Shown here: in pieces, positions 8,730 through 17,784 of the stretch
How the letters are laid out: each line of letters starts with the position of its first letter
How positions within the stretch are numbered: position 1 is the first letter of the stretch
The notes under the pieces: model-generated
Database searches by the model: none
What the model saw: only the letters and a program-made list of their open reading frames with translations
Told to the model about the DNA's origin: nothing
NCBI RefSeq assembly: GCF_005154805.1
Contig: NZ_CP039727.1
Location: 2,167,501-2,231,500 of the forward strand
Direction: 5' to 3'
DNA length: 64,000 nucleotides
Source of the DNA: Bacillus sp. S3
Lineage (GTDB): Bacteria; Bacillota; Bacilli; Bacillales; Cytobacillaceae
Program-made: the position numbers and the translations under genes

Positions 8730-9108
8730 TTTAAATACCCCTTTCTGAATTTTCATTCCTTACTATTATACTAAAAATCAAATATGCCATGTGAAAAATC
8801 AAATTTATCGCCAACTTTTTAAAAATTCATGCATAGGTTAACTGTGTTTACTCATTCTCTAATCGGATATACATTGGATAATTGGGTATAAATGGAACTA
8901 TTCGAACTTTTTCGAAATTAATGGAGGAGAAAAATGTTGACCAGAGTCGAATTATATAAACATAAGCCGAAGCAATCTAGTCAAGTCCTTGATTTTGTGT
9001 AAATTTGCTAAACAATGTTTTTAACCAAATTTTGTTATGTCAAATATATATGATCAGCCACTTATCCCCTTAACATTTTTCGAGCGTTACTTCCATGGGT
9101 TTCAATCT

Positions 9109-9168
9109 CCATATCCAGTCAAGGGTGTCAAAGGCGGTTTTTCCTTTGATACCCTTGACTGGATATGG
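9109..9168. repeat. 26-bp near-perfect inverted repeat inside the IS
   Basis: Two 26-nt arms (9109-9134 and 9143-9168) with a single mismatch and an 8-nt loop. It lies between the transposase stop and the left end. It could form a very stable hairpin that stops read-through in both directions or shields the element from outside transcription. Confidence 0.9.
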
Positions 9169-9206
9169 AATAATCCATAATTGGAAGTACGTTGAAAATT
9201 AAACAT

Positions 9207-10373
9207 CTACCTTTTAATAGATTTCTGCTTCGAATAATTGGTTTCTTGATAGTGCATTAAAACAGCTCCTACTAAACGAAAAGCAGATTGTGTATTAGGG
9301 TAAATTCGAATTACCTTTTCTCTTCTTCGGACTTCCTGATTTAATCGCTCAAGAGAATTTGTACTACGGATATGACAACGGATATCTTCTTGGAATTCCA
9401 TATATTGTATGGTATCTTCGAAACCATCATCTAATATTTTCAGAGCTTGTTCGTATTTAAGATTGTCCCCAAACTGACTCATCAGTTCACCTTTAAAATT
9501 CCGCATATCCTCAATTGTGACTGCATCAAAAATACGCTTAATCATCATACGTATTTCCGCTGAGTCCTTTTTTGGAAGCCTTTCTATGATATTACGTTTA
9601 AAATGGACGTTACACCTTTGCCAGCTAGTCCCAATAAATTCACGTTGAATCGCTTTTTGAAGCCCCTGGTGAGCATCTGAAATGACTAGCTTTGGGGATT
9701 GAAGACCACGTGATTTTAGTTGTTGGAGAAAGCGACTCCAACTTTCATAACTCTCAGCGTGATCCACACTTAACCCAAGAATTTCACGTGTTTTGCTTTC
9801 AGTGATTGCAGTGGCTATATAAACAGCCTTAGAGACGACACGATGATGTTCACGAACTTTTATATACATGGCATCTACAAAAACAAAAGGATAATACCTT
9901 AAATTTAAGGGCCGTTTGGCCCAGTCATTAATAATAGGATCAAGCTTTTGAGTAAGTGAAGAAACAAACGATTTTGACTTACTTTCACCACAAAGTTGTT
10001 CCACAATATGTGTAACTTTACGTGTAGAAACGCCATTGATAACCATCTCTAGCATAGAGAGTACTAACGCCTGGTCACAACGTGCATATTTCTCAAAAAC
10101 CGTAGGTGAAAACTCACCATTTCGAGTCCTAGGAACCTTAAGTTTTATCTTACCGATACTCATCGTTAACTCACGTTCGTAGTAGCCATTTCGGTAATCA
10201 CGACGCTCAACAGAGCGTTCATATGCAGCGGCGTGTAAGTAATCATTTCTTTCTTTCTCCATGTACTCATTCAAAACCAGAACAACAGCTGATTTAACAA
10301 CGTTATCTATATTTGAATTCATTACTGAGTCTTTTAAAAGTTCCAAATCTAGGCTAAACTGTAATTGGGTCAT
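9207..10373 (-). CDS. IS256-family (Mutator-like) transposase
   Basis: 388 residues, full length for the family. The catalytic DDE residues are visible: Asp in YPFVFVDAMYIKVREH, Asp in LVISDAHQGLQKAI, and Glu in SLERLNQEVRRREKVIRIYP. The N-terminal part (EYMEKERNDYLHAAAYERS) is typical. Start ATG 10373 follows AGAGGAAT. Nothing suggests truncation, so the element may still be active. Confidence 0.96.
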   Translation of the reverse strand: MTQLQFSLDLELLKDSVMNSNIDNVVKSAVVLVLNEYMEKERNDYLHAAAYERSVERRDYRNGYYERELTMSIGKIKLKVPRTRNGEFSPTVFEKYARCDQALVLSMLEMVINGVSTRKVTHIVEQLCGESKSKSFVSSLTQKLDPIINDWAKRPLNLRYYPFVFVDAMYIKVREHHRVVSKAVYIATAITESKTREILGLSVDHAESYESWSRFLQQLKSRGLQSPKLVISDAHQGLQKAIQREFIGTSWQRCNVHFKRNIIERLPKKDSAEIRMMIKRIFDAVTIEDMRNFKGELMSQFGDNLKYEQALKILDDGFEDTIQYMEFQEDIRCHIRSTNSLERLNQEVRRREKVIRIYPNTQSAFRLVGAVLMHYQETNYSKQKSIKR

Positions 10374-10756
10374 TTTTATTCCTCTTTTCTATGTTTATCG
10401 TGGTTGTTAAACATTGTAGCCAAGTAGGATAAAAATGACCCTTTTCTTTTTACACAATTATACGGACTTAATCAGCAATCTACATGGAAGGGTCTATTTT
10501 TTTTCATCGCAGCCTGCATCATCTTAACAGCCGGTTTCTTTATTTTTCGCTATTACTATCAAAGTTCAATAAAAATTGAAGCACCCAGTGAGAATTTAGG
10601 TCAAAAAGTCGTTATTCATCTACCAAATGGACAAAAAGTGTATACGTATGACAATTTGATTTTTGAAAAAGACGGTAAGACCTACTATAAAGGGGAGCGG
10701 AACACGATTGATTTAACCGGAGGAACCGTTACCTATGAAGATTGGTCAGAATAATC

Positions 10757-10786
10757 AAAGACTAGCCAAAAGGTGGCTAGTCTTTT
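10757..10786. terminator. Bidirectional terminator
   Basis: AAAGACTAGCC / GGCTAGTCTTTT perfect stem right after the pseudogene stop and next to the corA stop on the other strand. Confidence 0.9.
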
Positions 10787-10788
10787 CA

Positions 10789-11739
10789 CTATTTAAACCA
10801 ACCTTTTTTAATAAACCATATTGTCATCCCCACAGCAATAAATAACATCAGCAGCAGTGCGCCAAAATAGCCGTATTTCCAAGTCAATTCGGGCATATGG
10901 GTAAAATTCATTCCATACACACCTACAATGAAAGTAAGAGGCATGAAGATGGTTGTGATGACTGTTAATACCTTCATCACATGGTTTGTTTCATTCGAAT
11001 TGATGGAAATGTAACTGTCCCGTATGTCTGTCGTAAGCTCCCTGCTAGCTTCAATCATTTCAGTTAATTTAAGCAAATGATCATGAATATCTGAGAAATA
11101 AGCAGTTTTTCCTTCGATACTTGTTAATCGTTGAGAATTAAGAATTCTGTATAAAAGATCCCTCATGGGGGCAATTGTATGCCGCAACGATAAGAGGTCA
11201 TGTCTCGTATCAAATAAATCCTTCAGTAATGCCTCCATTGATCTTCCTTTTGAATTTTCATCTATTTCATTTAAGGTATCATCTATTTGATTTACTAATG
11301 GAAAATAATTATCGACCATATTGTCAAGAACGTAGTAAAACACATGGGAAGGGTCCCATTGCTTCATGTTTGCCGCTTGACTGAAACGATTCCAAACCTC
11401 ATCGATTTCAGGGGAGTGTTTATGATGAAAAGTGACAATATAGTTTTTACTGAGAAAGATATTAACTTCCTCTCGTGCAATCATTTTTGGGTTCAAAGCT
11501 TGAATCACAAAAAAAGCATAGCCTTCATAATAATCAAGCTTTGGTCGTTGTAGATGATGGATACAGTCTTCTATCGCTAGAGGATGAAAGGAAAGCGGGT
11601 TTCGCAGGAAATCTATTTCCTCCTTGATTGGTTGATGGAAATCAATCCAATACCACAGAAAATCCTCTTTTACAAGTTTTGCTATTTCTACGTCTTTGAT
11701 CACTTCATGCTTCTGATTTACTGCAATCGTTCTAATCAT
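10789..11739 (-). CDS. corA: CorA-family divalent cation (Mg2+/Co2+) channel
   Basis: 316 residues from ATG 11739, which follows AGGAG; a longer upstream frame has no ribosome binding site. A long cytoplasmic alpha/beta and coiled region is followed by two C-terminal membrane helices. The selectivity motif YGMNF (GMN 276-278) sits at the end of the first helix, as in all CorA channels, and the C-terminus is basic (KKGWFK). It forms a pentameric channel in the membrane. It lies 76 bp downstream of a longer CorA-like gene on the same strand. Confidence 0.93.
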   Translation of the reverse strand: MIRTIAVNQKHEVIKDVEIAKLVKEDFLWYWIDFHQPIKEEIDFLRNPLSFHPLAIEDCIHHLQRPKLDYYEGYAFFVIQALNPKMIAREEVNIFLSKNYIVTFHHKHSPEIDEVWNRFSQAANMKQWDPSHVFYYVLDNMVDNYFPLVNQIDDTLNEIDENSKGRSMEALLKDLFDTRHDLLSLRHTIAPMRDLLYRILNSQRLTSIEGKTAYFSDIHDHLLKLTEMIEASRELTTDIRDSYISINSNETNHVMKVLTVITTIFMPLTFIVGVYGMNFTHMPELTWKYGYFGALLLMLFIAVGMTIWFIKKGWFK

Positions 11740-11815
11740 AAAAAACTCCTTATTGGCTTTTCTTACATTCAATATAAAGGAATGCAGGAAAAAAAACAGC
11801 CATTTCGGTGCAATG

Positions 11816-13240
11816 TCATTGTTTTTTTGAGGATAAAACTGAATCCCGGATCCATTTTTTACGTTTTTTGCGATCTTGGATGACTTGAAATAAACTTTGG
11901 ATTCCAAGAGTTATTACCACGATTATGCCGCTAAATACAATAAACACAGCAAAGTACTCGAATGGATTATAAGACGTTAATCGGGACCAATGAATGTTCC
12001 CTTCTAAATCATGTGTAAACAGGTTCATGCTGAAGATTCCGCAGATGACCGTATAAAGGGTTAAAACTAAAAGCAGCATGGTGTCCTTTTTCTTGCCGGT
12101 GTTTTCTTCGTACTTAAAAAGACTAAACAGGATATCTTTTGTATTGGTAAATAAGGTATCAATATCAAAACTTTTCCTAATGTTGTTAAAAAGTTCTTGC
12201 TCTTCAGCTAGGACAGGAAATACGGAAAAAAAATAATTAGAGGTAAATGAGTTGATTGTGTAAATTAAGTGTTCAATTTCCTTTTTATCCTGGTCCAGAT
12301 TGATAGCGGAATAGCCGGCTGCAATTTTTAACAATACAAGTTTATGAAACAGATTCAGTAGCACGGCATAATAAGATGGGCCGTAAAACTGTTTTGCCAG
12401 TTCGCTAAATTCGTGTGGGTGGTCATTTGTTATTAATGAAAAACATTCTTCTTCAAAAATAGAATACGTGGTGGGAGCCCAGCGATCCCAGCCATGGTCT
12501 TTCAGATAGTTAGAAATATAGTCTACATTATTTGCATTTACATAGGGATTTCCAGCATCATTTATTCCGCAAAGTGTTCCTGAACGATAAACATCTACTA
12601 TATCAATGGTTTCTCCTTCATTTAGGGTGAGCAAGGATTGGACATACATGTTCTGAGTATTGAGAAAGGAAGAGTCCTGGTCAAAAAAACCCGTTAACCC
12701 TGGAAATAGACGATTATACAAGAAATCGTTTATCGGAGGAGTAACATCTCCGTCAAATTCGATTGTAACTGCTGAAGTTTGTTGCACGAGCTTGCGAAAA
12801 CGATCAGCAAATTCTATTGTTTGGGAGAACGGCATGTCCAACATTTCTGTTCGAATGGTTATGAATCCCAGATAATACGGGCAAATGAATAAATCTAGTG
12901 AATGGATTTGAAAAGGTATTGTCACATGTTTTGTTTTGAGCAAACCATTCATGTCTAGTTGTTTTGTGAATCTTTGGAATCCCTTTTGCTGGTGTGATGG
13001 TGGAAAAAGAAAGTTATTTGTTAACGGAAGGAAAAAGGATTTCATTTCACGATGAGACACTCGATACTGGCCATAATAGGCTGTTTCTTTTTGTACATCC
13101 TTTAATGTATAAGAAGTAAAATATTGATCTTGTAAGTAGCGGTACAGGTTAGGGATGGTATCCGCTTTCATTGAAAAAGGGAAAATAAATTGAAAAAGAG
13201 CTGTAGTAACCTGTTTTTCTTTAAAATCGATGGGCTCCAT
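11816..13240 (-). CDS. CorA-like membrane protein with degenerate GMN motif
   Basis: 474 residues. The large N-terminal portion is soluble, with no motif I recognise. The C-terminus has two hydrophobic helices (about 386-403 and 420-450) with SMN (404-406) where CorA has GMN, and the basic end RDRKKRKKW expected after a CorA second helix. The overall layout (soluble funnel, two helices, short loop) fits a divergent CorA relative. It is upstream of corA on the same strand and may be co-expressed. Start ATG 13240 follows AAAGGA. Transport is doubtful because the Gly of GMN is replaced. Confidence 0.65.
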   Translation of the reverse strand: MEPIDFKEKQVTTALFQFIFPFSMKADTIPNLYRYLQDQYFTSYTLKDVQKETAYYGQYRVSHREMKSFFLPLTNNFLFPPSHQQKGFQRFTKQLDMNGLLKTKHVTIPFQIHSLDLFICPYYLGFITIRTEMLDMPFSQTIEFADRFRKLVQQTSAVTIEFDGDVTPPINDFLYNRLFPGLTGFFDQDSSFLNTQNMYVQSLLTLNEGETIDIVDVYRSGTLCGINDAGNPYVNANNVDYISNYLKDHGWDRWAPTTYSIFEEECFSLITNDHPHEFSELAKQFYGPSYYAVLLNLFHKLVLLKIAAGYSAINLDQDKKEIEHLIYTINSFTSNYFFSVFPVLAEEQELFNNIRKSFDIDTLFTNTKDILFSLFKYEENTGKKKDTMLLLVLTLYTVICGIFSMNLFTHDLEGNIHWSRLTSYNPFEYFAVFIVFSGIIVVITLGIQSLFQVIQDRKKRKKWIRDSVLSSKKQ

Positions 13241-13343
13241 GTGCTTTTTTTCCTTTCATAATAATATCTAAAATCAACTTTCCCAATTTAAAGGAAACTT
13301 AACCAGCAAAAATAATACTTCCCTTGAAAATGAATCAGGCCAT

Positions 13344-13378
13344 ACGCCGCTGGCCAAGGGGCTCGTGCTTTTCTTTTA
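13344..13378. repeat. Copy of a Bacillaceae intergenic repeat fragment
   Basis: Read on the minus strand it begins AAGAAAAGCACGAGCC and continues to a GGCCAGCGGCG segment. It resembles the AGAAAAGCGCAAGC-type sequence also seen at 17682 and, shorter, at 43188. Intergenic and non-coding. Confidence 0.45.
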
Positions 13379-13408
13379 GAATAAAATACCAAACAACGAG
13401 GAAACTAA

Positions 13409-14773
13409 ATGGAAAGAAGTTCTTTGAGAGGTATAAAAATGTCATCAAATCAAATGCAAACGATCAAGGAGAGTCTTAAAAATAATATACAGCCGGCAGT
13501 GGATGTGGTTTTCAAGGAATTTCATACGGCAGAAAAATATATGGAAGCTTTGTATATCAAAACGATAAGTGATGAAACGATTATCAATGATAAATTGCTT
13601 AAGCCATTTTTTGAAATCAAGAGCCCGGCTGAATTTTCAGCCTATCTTCAATCAAATCCGCAAGTAAAACCATTTGAAAGCGAGCAGAAAGCGCTTGATG
13701 AATTAATCAGAGGTGTGGCCATCCTATTTTATCAGAATTCCATCCTTTTATTGGATAGTAAAGTGGACCGGAATAACTCGGTCTTAGATACAACTGTAGA
13801 GACGACGATTCAAGGACCGCAATCGGGATTTAGTGAAAGCCTGCCCACAAACCTGGGGCTTATTCGCAAACGGTATCCGGAAACATCATTAAATGTCGAA
13901 TCTACAACTGTTGGGACGATTTCAAAAACAGACGTGATGATTCTACATGATAAAAAGCGCACAGACCCCGATACATTAAATCGAATAAGAGATTTTTTAG
14001 CTTCCATTGATGTGCACATGTTTCAAACAGGCGAGCAGCTGCTGGATATTATTAAAAAAAGTAATCGGGCCCTCGTACCTGTGATGCTTGTGACCGAAAG
14101 ACCTGACAGGGTAGCCGTGAATTTAGCCGCTGGGAAAGTCATTATCTTGGTTTCGGGTTCACCTTTTGCTGTTGTTTTACCAACTGTAATGAAGGATTTT
14201 ATGTCATCCATGGAAGATATTTATCAGACATACTGGGTAGCGAAATTCCTGCAAATATTGAGGTATATTGGTTTTCTAACCAGTCTTGTTCTTCCCGGCC
14301 TTTATGTTGCTGTCACTAGCTATAATCCTGAACTGTTTCGGGTTCAATTGGCATTGAGTATCGCCGGTAGCCGGGCAGGTGTACCATACCCATCATTTAT
14401 TGAAGTTTTGCTGATGCTGTTTATGATGGAGATGCTGACCGAAGCAAGTATTCGGCTGCCAAAAGCGATTGGGCCGACAGCAACAACGGTAGGCGGCTTG
14501 ATATTAGGACAGGCCGCAACAGAAGCCGGACTTGTCAGTAATATTATGATTATCATTACATCCTCAGTTGCTATCTCAAACTTTGTTGTCCCGATCAACG
14601 CTTTCAGTTTTACATTAAGAATTATGAAATATTTTGTTTTAGCGTTGGGAACGTTTTTCGGTTTAGTTGGTGTAGTGCTTGGATTCTTCATGCTAATTGC
14701 CTATATGGTTAAACTTGATAGCTTTGGTGAGCCATTTCTTACGTTAATTCAAAGTAAGCCAAATAAAGAATAG
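13409..14773 (+). CDS. GerA-type spore germination receptor, A subunit
   Basis: 454 residues (444 if ATG 13439, which follows GAGAGG, is used; ATG 13409 follows GAGGAA). A soluble N-terminal half contains the family sequence SLPTNLGLIRKRYP. It is followed by membrane helices and the conserved AGSRAGVPYPSFIEVLLMLFMMEMLTEAS region, diagnostic of GerA/GerKA/GerBA. With the following B and C subunits it forms a germinant receptor in the inner spore membrane that responds to nutrients. Forespore expression would be expected, but I could not place a sigma-G promoter confidently. Confidence 0.93.
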   Translation: MERSSLRGIKMSSNQMQTIKESLKNNIQPAVDVVFKEFHTAEKYMEALYIKTISDETIINDKLLKPFFEIKSPAEFSAYLQSNPQVKPFESEQKALDELIRGVAILFYQNSILLLDSKVDRNNSVLDTTVETTIQGPQSGFSESLPTNLGLIRKRYPETSLNVESTTVGTISKTDVMILHDKKRTDPDTLNRIRDFLASIDVHMFQTGEQLLDIIKKSNRALVPVMLVTERPDRVAVNLAAGKVIILVSGSPFAVVLPTVMKDFMSSMEDIYQTYWVAKFLQILRYIGFLTSLVLPGLYVAVTSYNPELFRVQLALSIAGSRAGVPYPSFIEVLLMLFMMEMLTEASIRLPKAIGPTATTVGGLILGQAATEAGLVSNIMIIITSSVAISNFVVPINAFSFTLRIMKYFVLALGTFFGLVGVVLGFFMLIAYMVKLDSFGEPFLTLIQSKPNKE

Positions 14774-14795
14774 CAAAAAGATTGGGGGGAGGGCA

Positions 14796-15869
14796 ATGAA
14801 CCGATACTATTTATATATTGTGTTATTGAATATGCTTGTCAATGTCATTATATTTGTACCAAAAATTTTAATAGAATATCGCTATAAAGGTGCGGTGATG
14901 GGTGTAGTCATTGCCATTCCAATTGGCGTAGCGCTTAATTATTTTTACAGCACGGCAATTAACAAGTTCCCGGAACAAGGAATGCCTGAAATTTTAGCTA
15001 ATGCCAAGCATCGATGGTTTAAAATACTCCATTTCGGCAGTATTCAATTCATCTGGTTTTCGGCAGGACTCATTACACTAATAGGATTTATTGATATTTT
15101 AGCAAGGTTTGTCAATCCGGAAATGCCGAAGTTAGGCTTGCTCGTCATCTATTTAGCGGCTATTTTTCTCATTATTCAGCTTCCCACGGAAAGGGTCATG
15201 TATTTTCTTGAAATTGTCCTTTTTCTCAATACGCCATTAATTGGCTTTATTATTTTTAAGGCGTTTACAAATGAATATCTTAGCTGGGATTCGATGATGG
15301 AAGTTGGGACCTATATATTTGAAAGGCCAAGCTTGAAATCGATCGCTGCAGCTACCTATTGTTTTTCCGGTTATGCCAACCTGATTATTTTTAACAGGGT
15401 AATAAAGGGGAAATTAAAGATTTGGAATTTTATAGCCATCTTCTTTTTAGGTGCGTTCAATTTGTTTACGACATTCTTTATTCCAATAGGTTTTCACGGT
15501 TCTGATGGCGCTGTAGAATACCTATATCCATGGATTTCTACAGCAGATTCACTTAGGTTGACATATAGCCCGATTGAACGAGTGATCTTCTTATTTTTAA
15601 TGTTTTACATGAGTATTACGTTAATTAGTATCTCAGTTCATTGGCATGTCACCTATGAATTAATTAAGGGAACCTTTAAGGGGAAAATGAGTAAAAAAAA
15701 GAATTGGACTATTCTTGCTTTCTTTACGTTATTTTCGGTCGCAGGAGTTATTTATCTAAATACAGTTTTATTAAACAAGGTGACTGTCTATTGGATGATG
15801 CTGCGTCTAGGCTTGGAAATCATGATAGTTGCGATATTTTTCATTTGGACTAGGAGGCGGAATGCTTGA
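14796..15869 (+). CDS. GerB-type spore germination permease subunit
   Basis: 357 residues with about ten membrane helices across the whole length, typical of the amino-acid-permease-like B subunit (endospore germination permease family) that binds germinant. GGGGGGAGG lies just before ATG 14796. It sits 22 bp after the A subunit and overlaps the start of the C subunit by 4 bp. Confidence 0.93.
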   Translation: MNRYYLYIVLLNMLVNVIIFVPKILIEYRYKGAVMGVVIAIPIGVALNYFYSTAINKFPEQGMPEILANAKHRWFKILHFGSIQFIWFSAGLITLIGFIDILARFVNPEMPKLGLLVIYLAAIFLIIQLPTERVMYFLEIVLFLNTPLIGFIIFKAFTNEYLSWDSMMEVGTYIFERPSLKSIAAATYCFSGYANLIIFNRVIKGKLKIWNFIAIFFLGAFNLFTTFFIPIGFHGSDGAVEYLYPWISTADSLRLTYSPIERVIFLFLMFYMSITLISISVHWHVTYELIKGTFKGKMSKKKNWTILAFFTLFSVAGVIYLNTVLLNKVTVYWMMLRLGLEIMIVAIFFIWTRRRNA

Positions 15870-16966
15870 AATCCTTTATCAAATGGGAATACTTAATCAT
15901 TGTTCTTTTATCAGTATCATTGTTAAGCGGCTGTGGTTTCAAAGATATTGATAAACGCTTTTTTGTTGTCAGCATCGGTGTGGATCCTGCCAAAAACAGC
16001 TCGAAGAAATATCTCGTCAGCCTGAAATTTGCGGTACCAAGTGAGTCAAAGGGAACCAATACTGATTTCATCATTGTTTCGGAAAAAGCGGACTCAATGT
16101 CTGAAGCAGTAAGAATTATTAAAACCAAAGTAGAAAAGGAGATTGATTTCAGTCATGCAAAAGCCGTTGTGTTCGGGGAAGATATTGTAAAACAAAATGG
16201 GAATGCCGGGATCAATTATTGGTTTACGAGAAGAAGGGATATCCAAGGGATTGCATGGGGGGCGATTGGGAAACCAAGCGCATTGGATGTACTGAAGGTT
16301 AAGCCAAAATCGGAGCGTATCCCATCGAATGCCATGTTTTTAGCATTGGGGAAGGATGGATCCGAGACCCCGTATGTTATTTCGGAGTTCCTTTTTGATT
16401 ACAAGTATCGCTTAATAGAACGGGGAATAGATCCGATGCTGCCGATCATTGAAGCAAAAAAGGACTTATTAGAAATTAATACGGTCGGGCTTTTTAACAA
16501 AAGTCAAATGAAGCTGACTCTAACTCCTGAAGAAACAAAAATTCTTAATTTCATCCGAAAACGTGAGGAAAAAAGTGCAAACAAAATCAAGAAGGGAAAG
16601 ACGACAATCGTCATTGACACACACAAAGTGAAGACAAAATATAAAATTTATACGCCTAAAGGAAAAACTCCCTATATTAAAGTGAAAGTTTCGCTTGAGG
16701 GAACCTTGGAAGAGACAACCAGACGTGTTTCAAACGCACAATTATCGTACTATGAAAAAGCGGCTGAAAAATCTTTAAACAAGGAAATCGAAGAAGTACT
16801 GGTGAAAATTCAAAAAGCAAATCTAGACCCTGTGGGGTTCGGCCTTCGCTACCGTTCCCGTCATTTTAATAAAGATGATTGGGAGGAGTGGCAGCGCATA
16901 TACCCTCAGATTCAATTTAAGGTCCAATCGAAAATGCAAATCGAAGATACTGGTTTAATTGAATAA
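15866..16966 (+). CDS. GerC-type spore germination lipoprotein
   Basis: 366 residues. Signal peptide with lipobox (SLLSGC, Cys about residue 24) followed by the Ger(x)C family body (FKDIDKRFFVVSIGVD; later SHAKAVVFGEDI). The start is a TTG at 15866, supported by AGGAGG 8 nt upstream and by overlap with the permease stop; no better ATG exists near the lipoprotein signal. It anchors on the outer face of the inner spore membrane and completes the A-B-C receptor. Confidence 0.92.
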   Translation: MKSFIKWEYLIIVLLSVSLLSGCGFKDIDKRFFVVSIGVDPAKNSSKKYLVSLKFAVPSESKGTNTDFIIVSEKADSMSEAVRIIKTKVEKEIDFSHAKAVVFGEDIVKQNGNAGINYWFTRRRDIQGIAWGAIGKPSALDVLKVKPKSERIPSNAMFLALGKDGSETPYVISEFLFDYKYRLIERGIDPMLPIIEAKKDLLEINTVGLFNKSQMKLTLTPEETKILNFIRKREEKSANKIKKGKTTIVIDTHKVKTKYKIYTPKGKTPYIKVKVSLEGTLEETTRRVSNAQLSYYEKAAEKSLNKEIEEVLVKIQKANLDPVGFGLRYRSRHFNKDDWEEWQRIYPQIQFKVQSKMQIEDTGLIE

Positions 16967-16982
16967 GAGAGGAGTCAATTAC

Positions 16983-17678
16983 ATGAATGTAATGGAAGTT
17001 TTCAGCAGGGCCGTTGGCGCCTTTATTGTTCTCTTTCTCCTAACAAGGATTATGGGAAGAAAACAGATTTCGCAGTTGACTTTTTTTAATTATATCACCG
17101 GGATTTCGATTGGCACGATTGCAGGTGCTGTAACTATCGATCCGAGTTTGAAACTGTCTGCAGGTTTTGTCAGCCTCTTAACATGGTCCGGCTTAACATT
17201 GCTGGTTGCCTATTTTGATTTAAAATCGCGGAAGGCACGTAAGTGGATGGAAGGCGAACCCGTCATTTTGATTAGACAAGGGAAGATTTTAGAACAGCAA
17301 TTGAAAAAACAGCGATTGGATATGGATGAATTACAATTGCTCCTTCGCAGTAAAGATGTGTTTTCGATTGTAGATGTGGAATATGCAATTTTAGAAACGA
17401 ATGGTGAATTATCGGTGCTCCTAAAAGAAGGGAAGCAGCCGTTAAAGCAGGAAGCTTTCCTAACTTCGAAGAAGCCAAAGCAAACGCCGATACCGCTCCA
17501 GCTTATTGCCGACGGGAAAATTATCTATGAAAATTTGCAACAGCTGAACGTAAATCGAAGCTGGGTTGAGGACCAGTTAAGGGTGTCAGGCACGAATCTG
17601 TCTGAAGTGTTTTATGCTGAACTTCAACAAGATGGTTCCTTGTATATTGATAAACGTTCAGATTATTTACTTCATTAA
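16983..17678 (+). CDS. DUF421 (YetF/YrbG-like) membrane protein
   Basis: 231 residues from ATG 16983 (GAGAGGAG upstream; an in-frame ATG at 16959 overlaps gerC and lacks a site). Three N-terminal membrane helices are followed by the conserved FNYITGISIGTIAG and a cytoplasmic domain of two related halves (DVEYAILETNGELSVLLK; later DLSEVFYAELQQDGSLYID-like end). This is the DUF421 pattern. It follows the C subunit by only 16 bp, so it belongs to the germination transcript. DUF421 proteins recur next to germination genes in Bacillales; a direct role in germination is inferred. Confidence 0.88.
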   Translation: MNVMEVFSRAVGAFIVLFLLTRIMGRKQISQLTFFNYITGISIGTIAGAVTIDPSLKLSAGFVSLLTWSGLTLLVAYFDLKSRKARKWMEGEPVILIRQGKILEQQLKKQRLDMDELQLLLRSKDVFSIVDVEYAILETNGELSVLLKEGKQPLKQEAFLTSKKPKQTPIPLQLIADGKIIYENLQQLNVNRSWVEDQLRVSGTNLSEVFYAELQQDGSLYIDKRSDYLLH

Positions 17679-17681
17679 GAA

Positions 17682-17700
17682 AAGCGCAAGCTCCCTGGAA
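17682..17700. repeat. Bacillaceae intergenic repeat fragment
   Basis: AGAAAAGCGCAAGCTCCCT directly after the DUF421 stop; same family as the stretch at 13344-13378. Confidence 0.4.
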
Positions 17701-17745
17701 CTGGACAATTCTCGAAGTCGAATTTATAAATTCTAATAGTATAAG

Positions 17746-17776
17746 AAAGGCATTCCTTCACCGGAATGCCTTTTTT
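17746..17776. terminator. Bidirectional terminator
   Basis: AAAGGCATTCC / GGAATGCCTTTTTT stem with a 6-nt loop, between convergent genes. Confidence 0.9.
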
Positions 17777-17784
17777 AAACCATT

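Larger units (their letters stand above)
8979..10473. mobile_element. IS256-family insertion sequence, complete, about 1495 bp
   Basis: Imperfect terminal inverted repeats share AAGTCC and TTGTGTAAA: the left end reads GTCAAGTCCTTG... and the right end, read inward, GATTAAGTCCGT..., close to the known IS256 ends. The flanks carry an 8-bp direct repeat AGCAATCT (8971-8978 and 10474-10481), extendable to 9 bp with a following A, as expected for IS256 family target duplication. It encodes one transposase on the minus strand. The duplication is still perfect, so the insertion looks recent. Confidence 0.93.
8934..10754 (+). pseudogene. Small membrane protein gene split by an IS256-family insertion
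   Basis: A gene starts at ATG 8934 behind GGAGGAGAAAA, runs 15 codons to TCT 8976-8978, and is then interrupted. Its remainder resumes at 10482 and ends TAA 10752-10754. Removing the element plus one copy of AGCAATCT gives a continuous 105-residue protein. It has a basic N-terminus, one membrane helix (about residues 19-37, FFFIAACIILTAGFFIF) and a polar, probably beta-rich domain with HLPNGQKVYTYDNL. The distal part has no start of its own with a ribosome binding site. I do not recognise the family. In situ it would give only a 23-residue peptide ending inside the element. Confidence 0.85.

Noticed and set aside
8995..10457. IS ends placed at the TTGTGTAAA repeats
   Set aside because: Flanking bases do not match there. 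Extending both ends to include AAGTCC gives matching 8-9 bp target duplications and restores the host frame.
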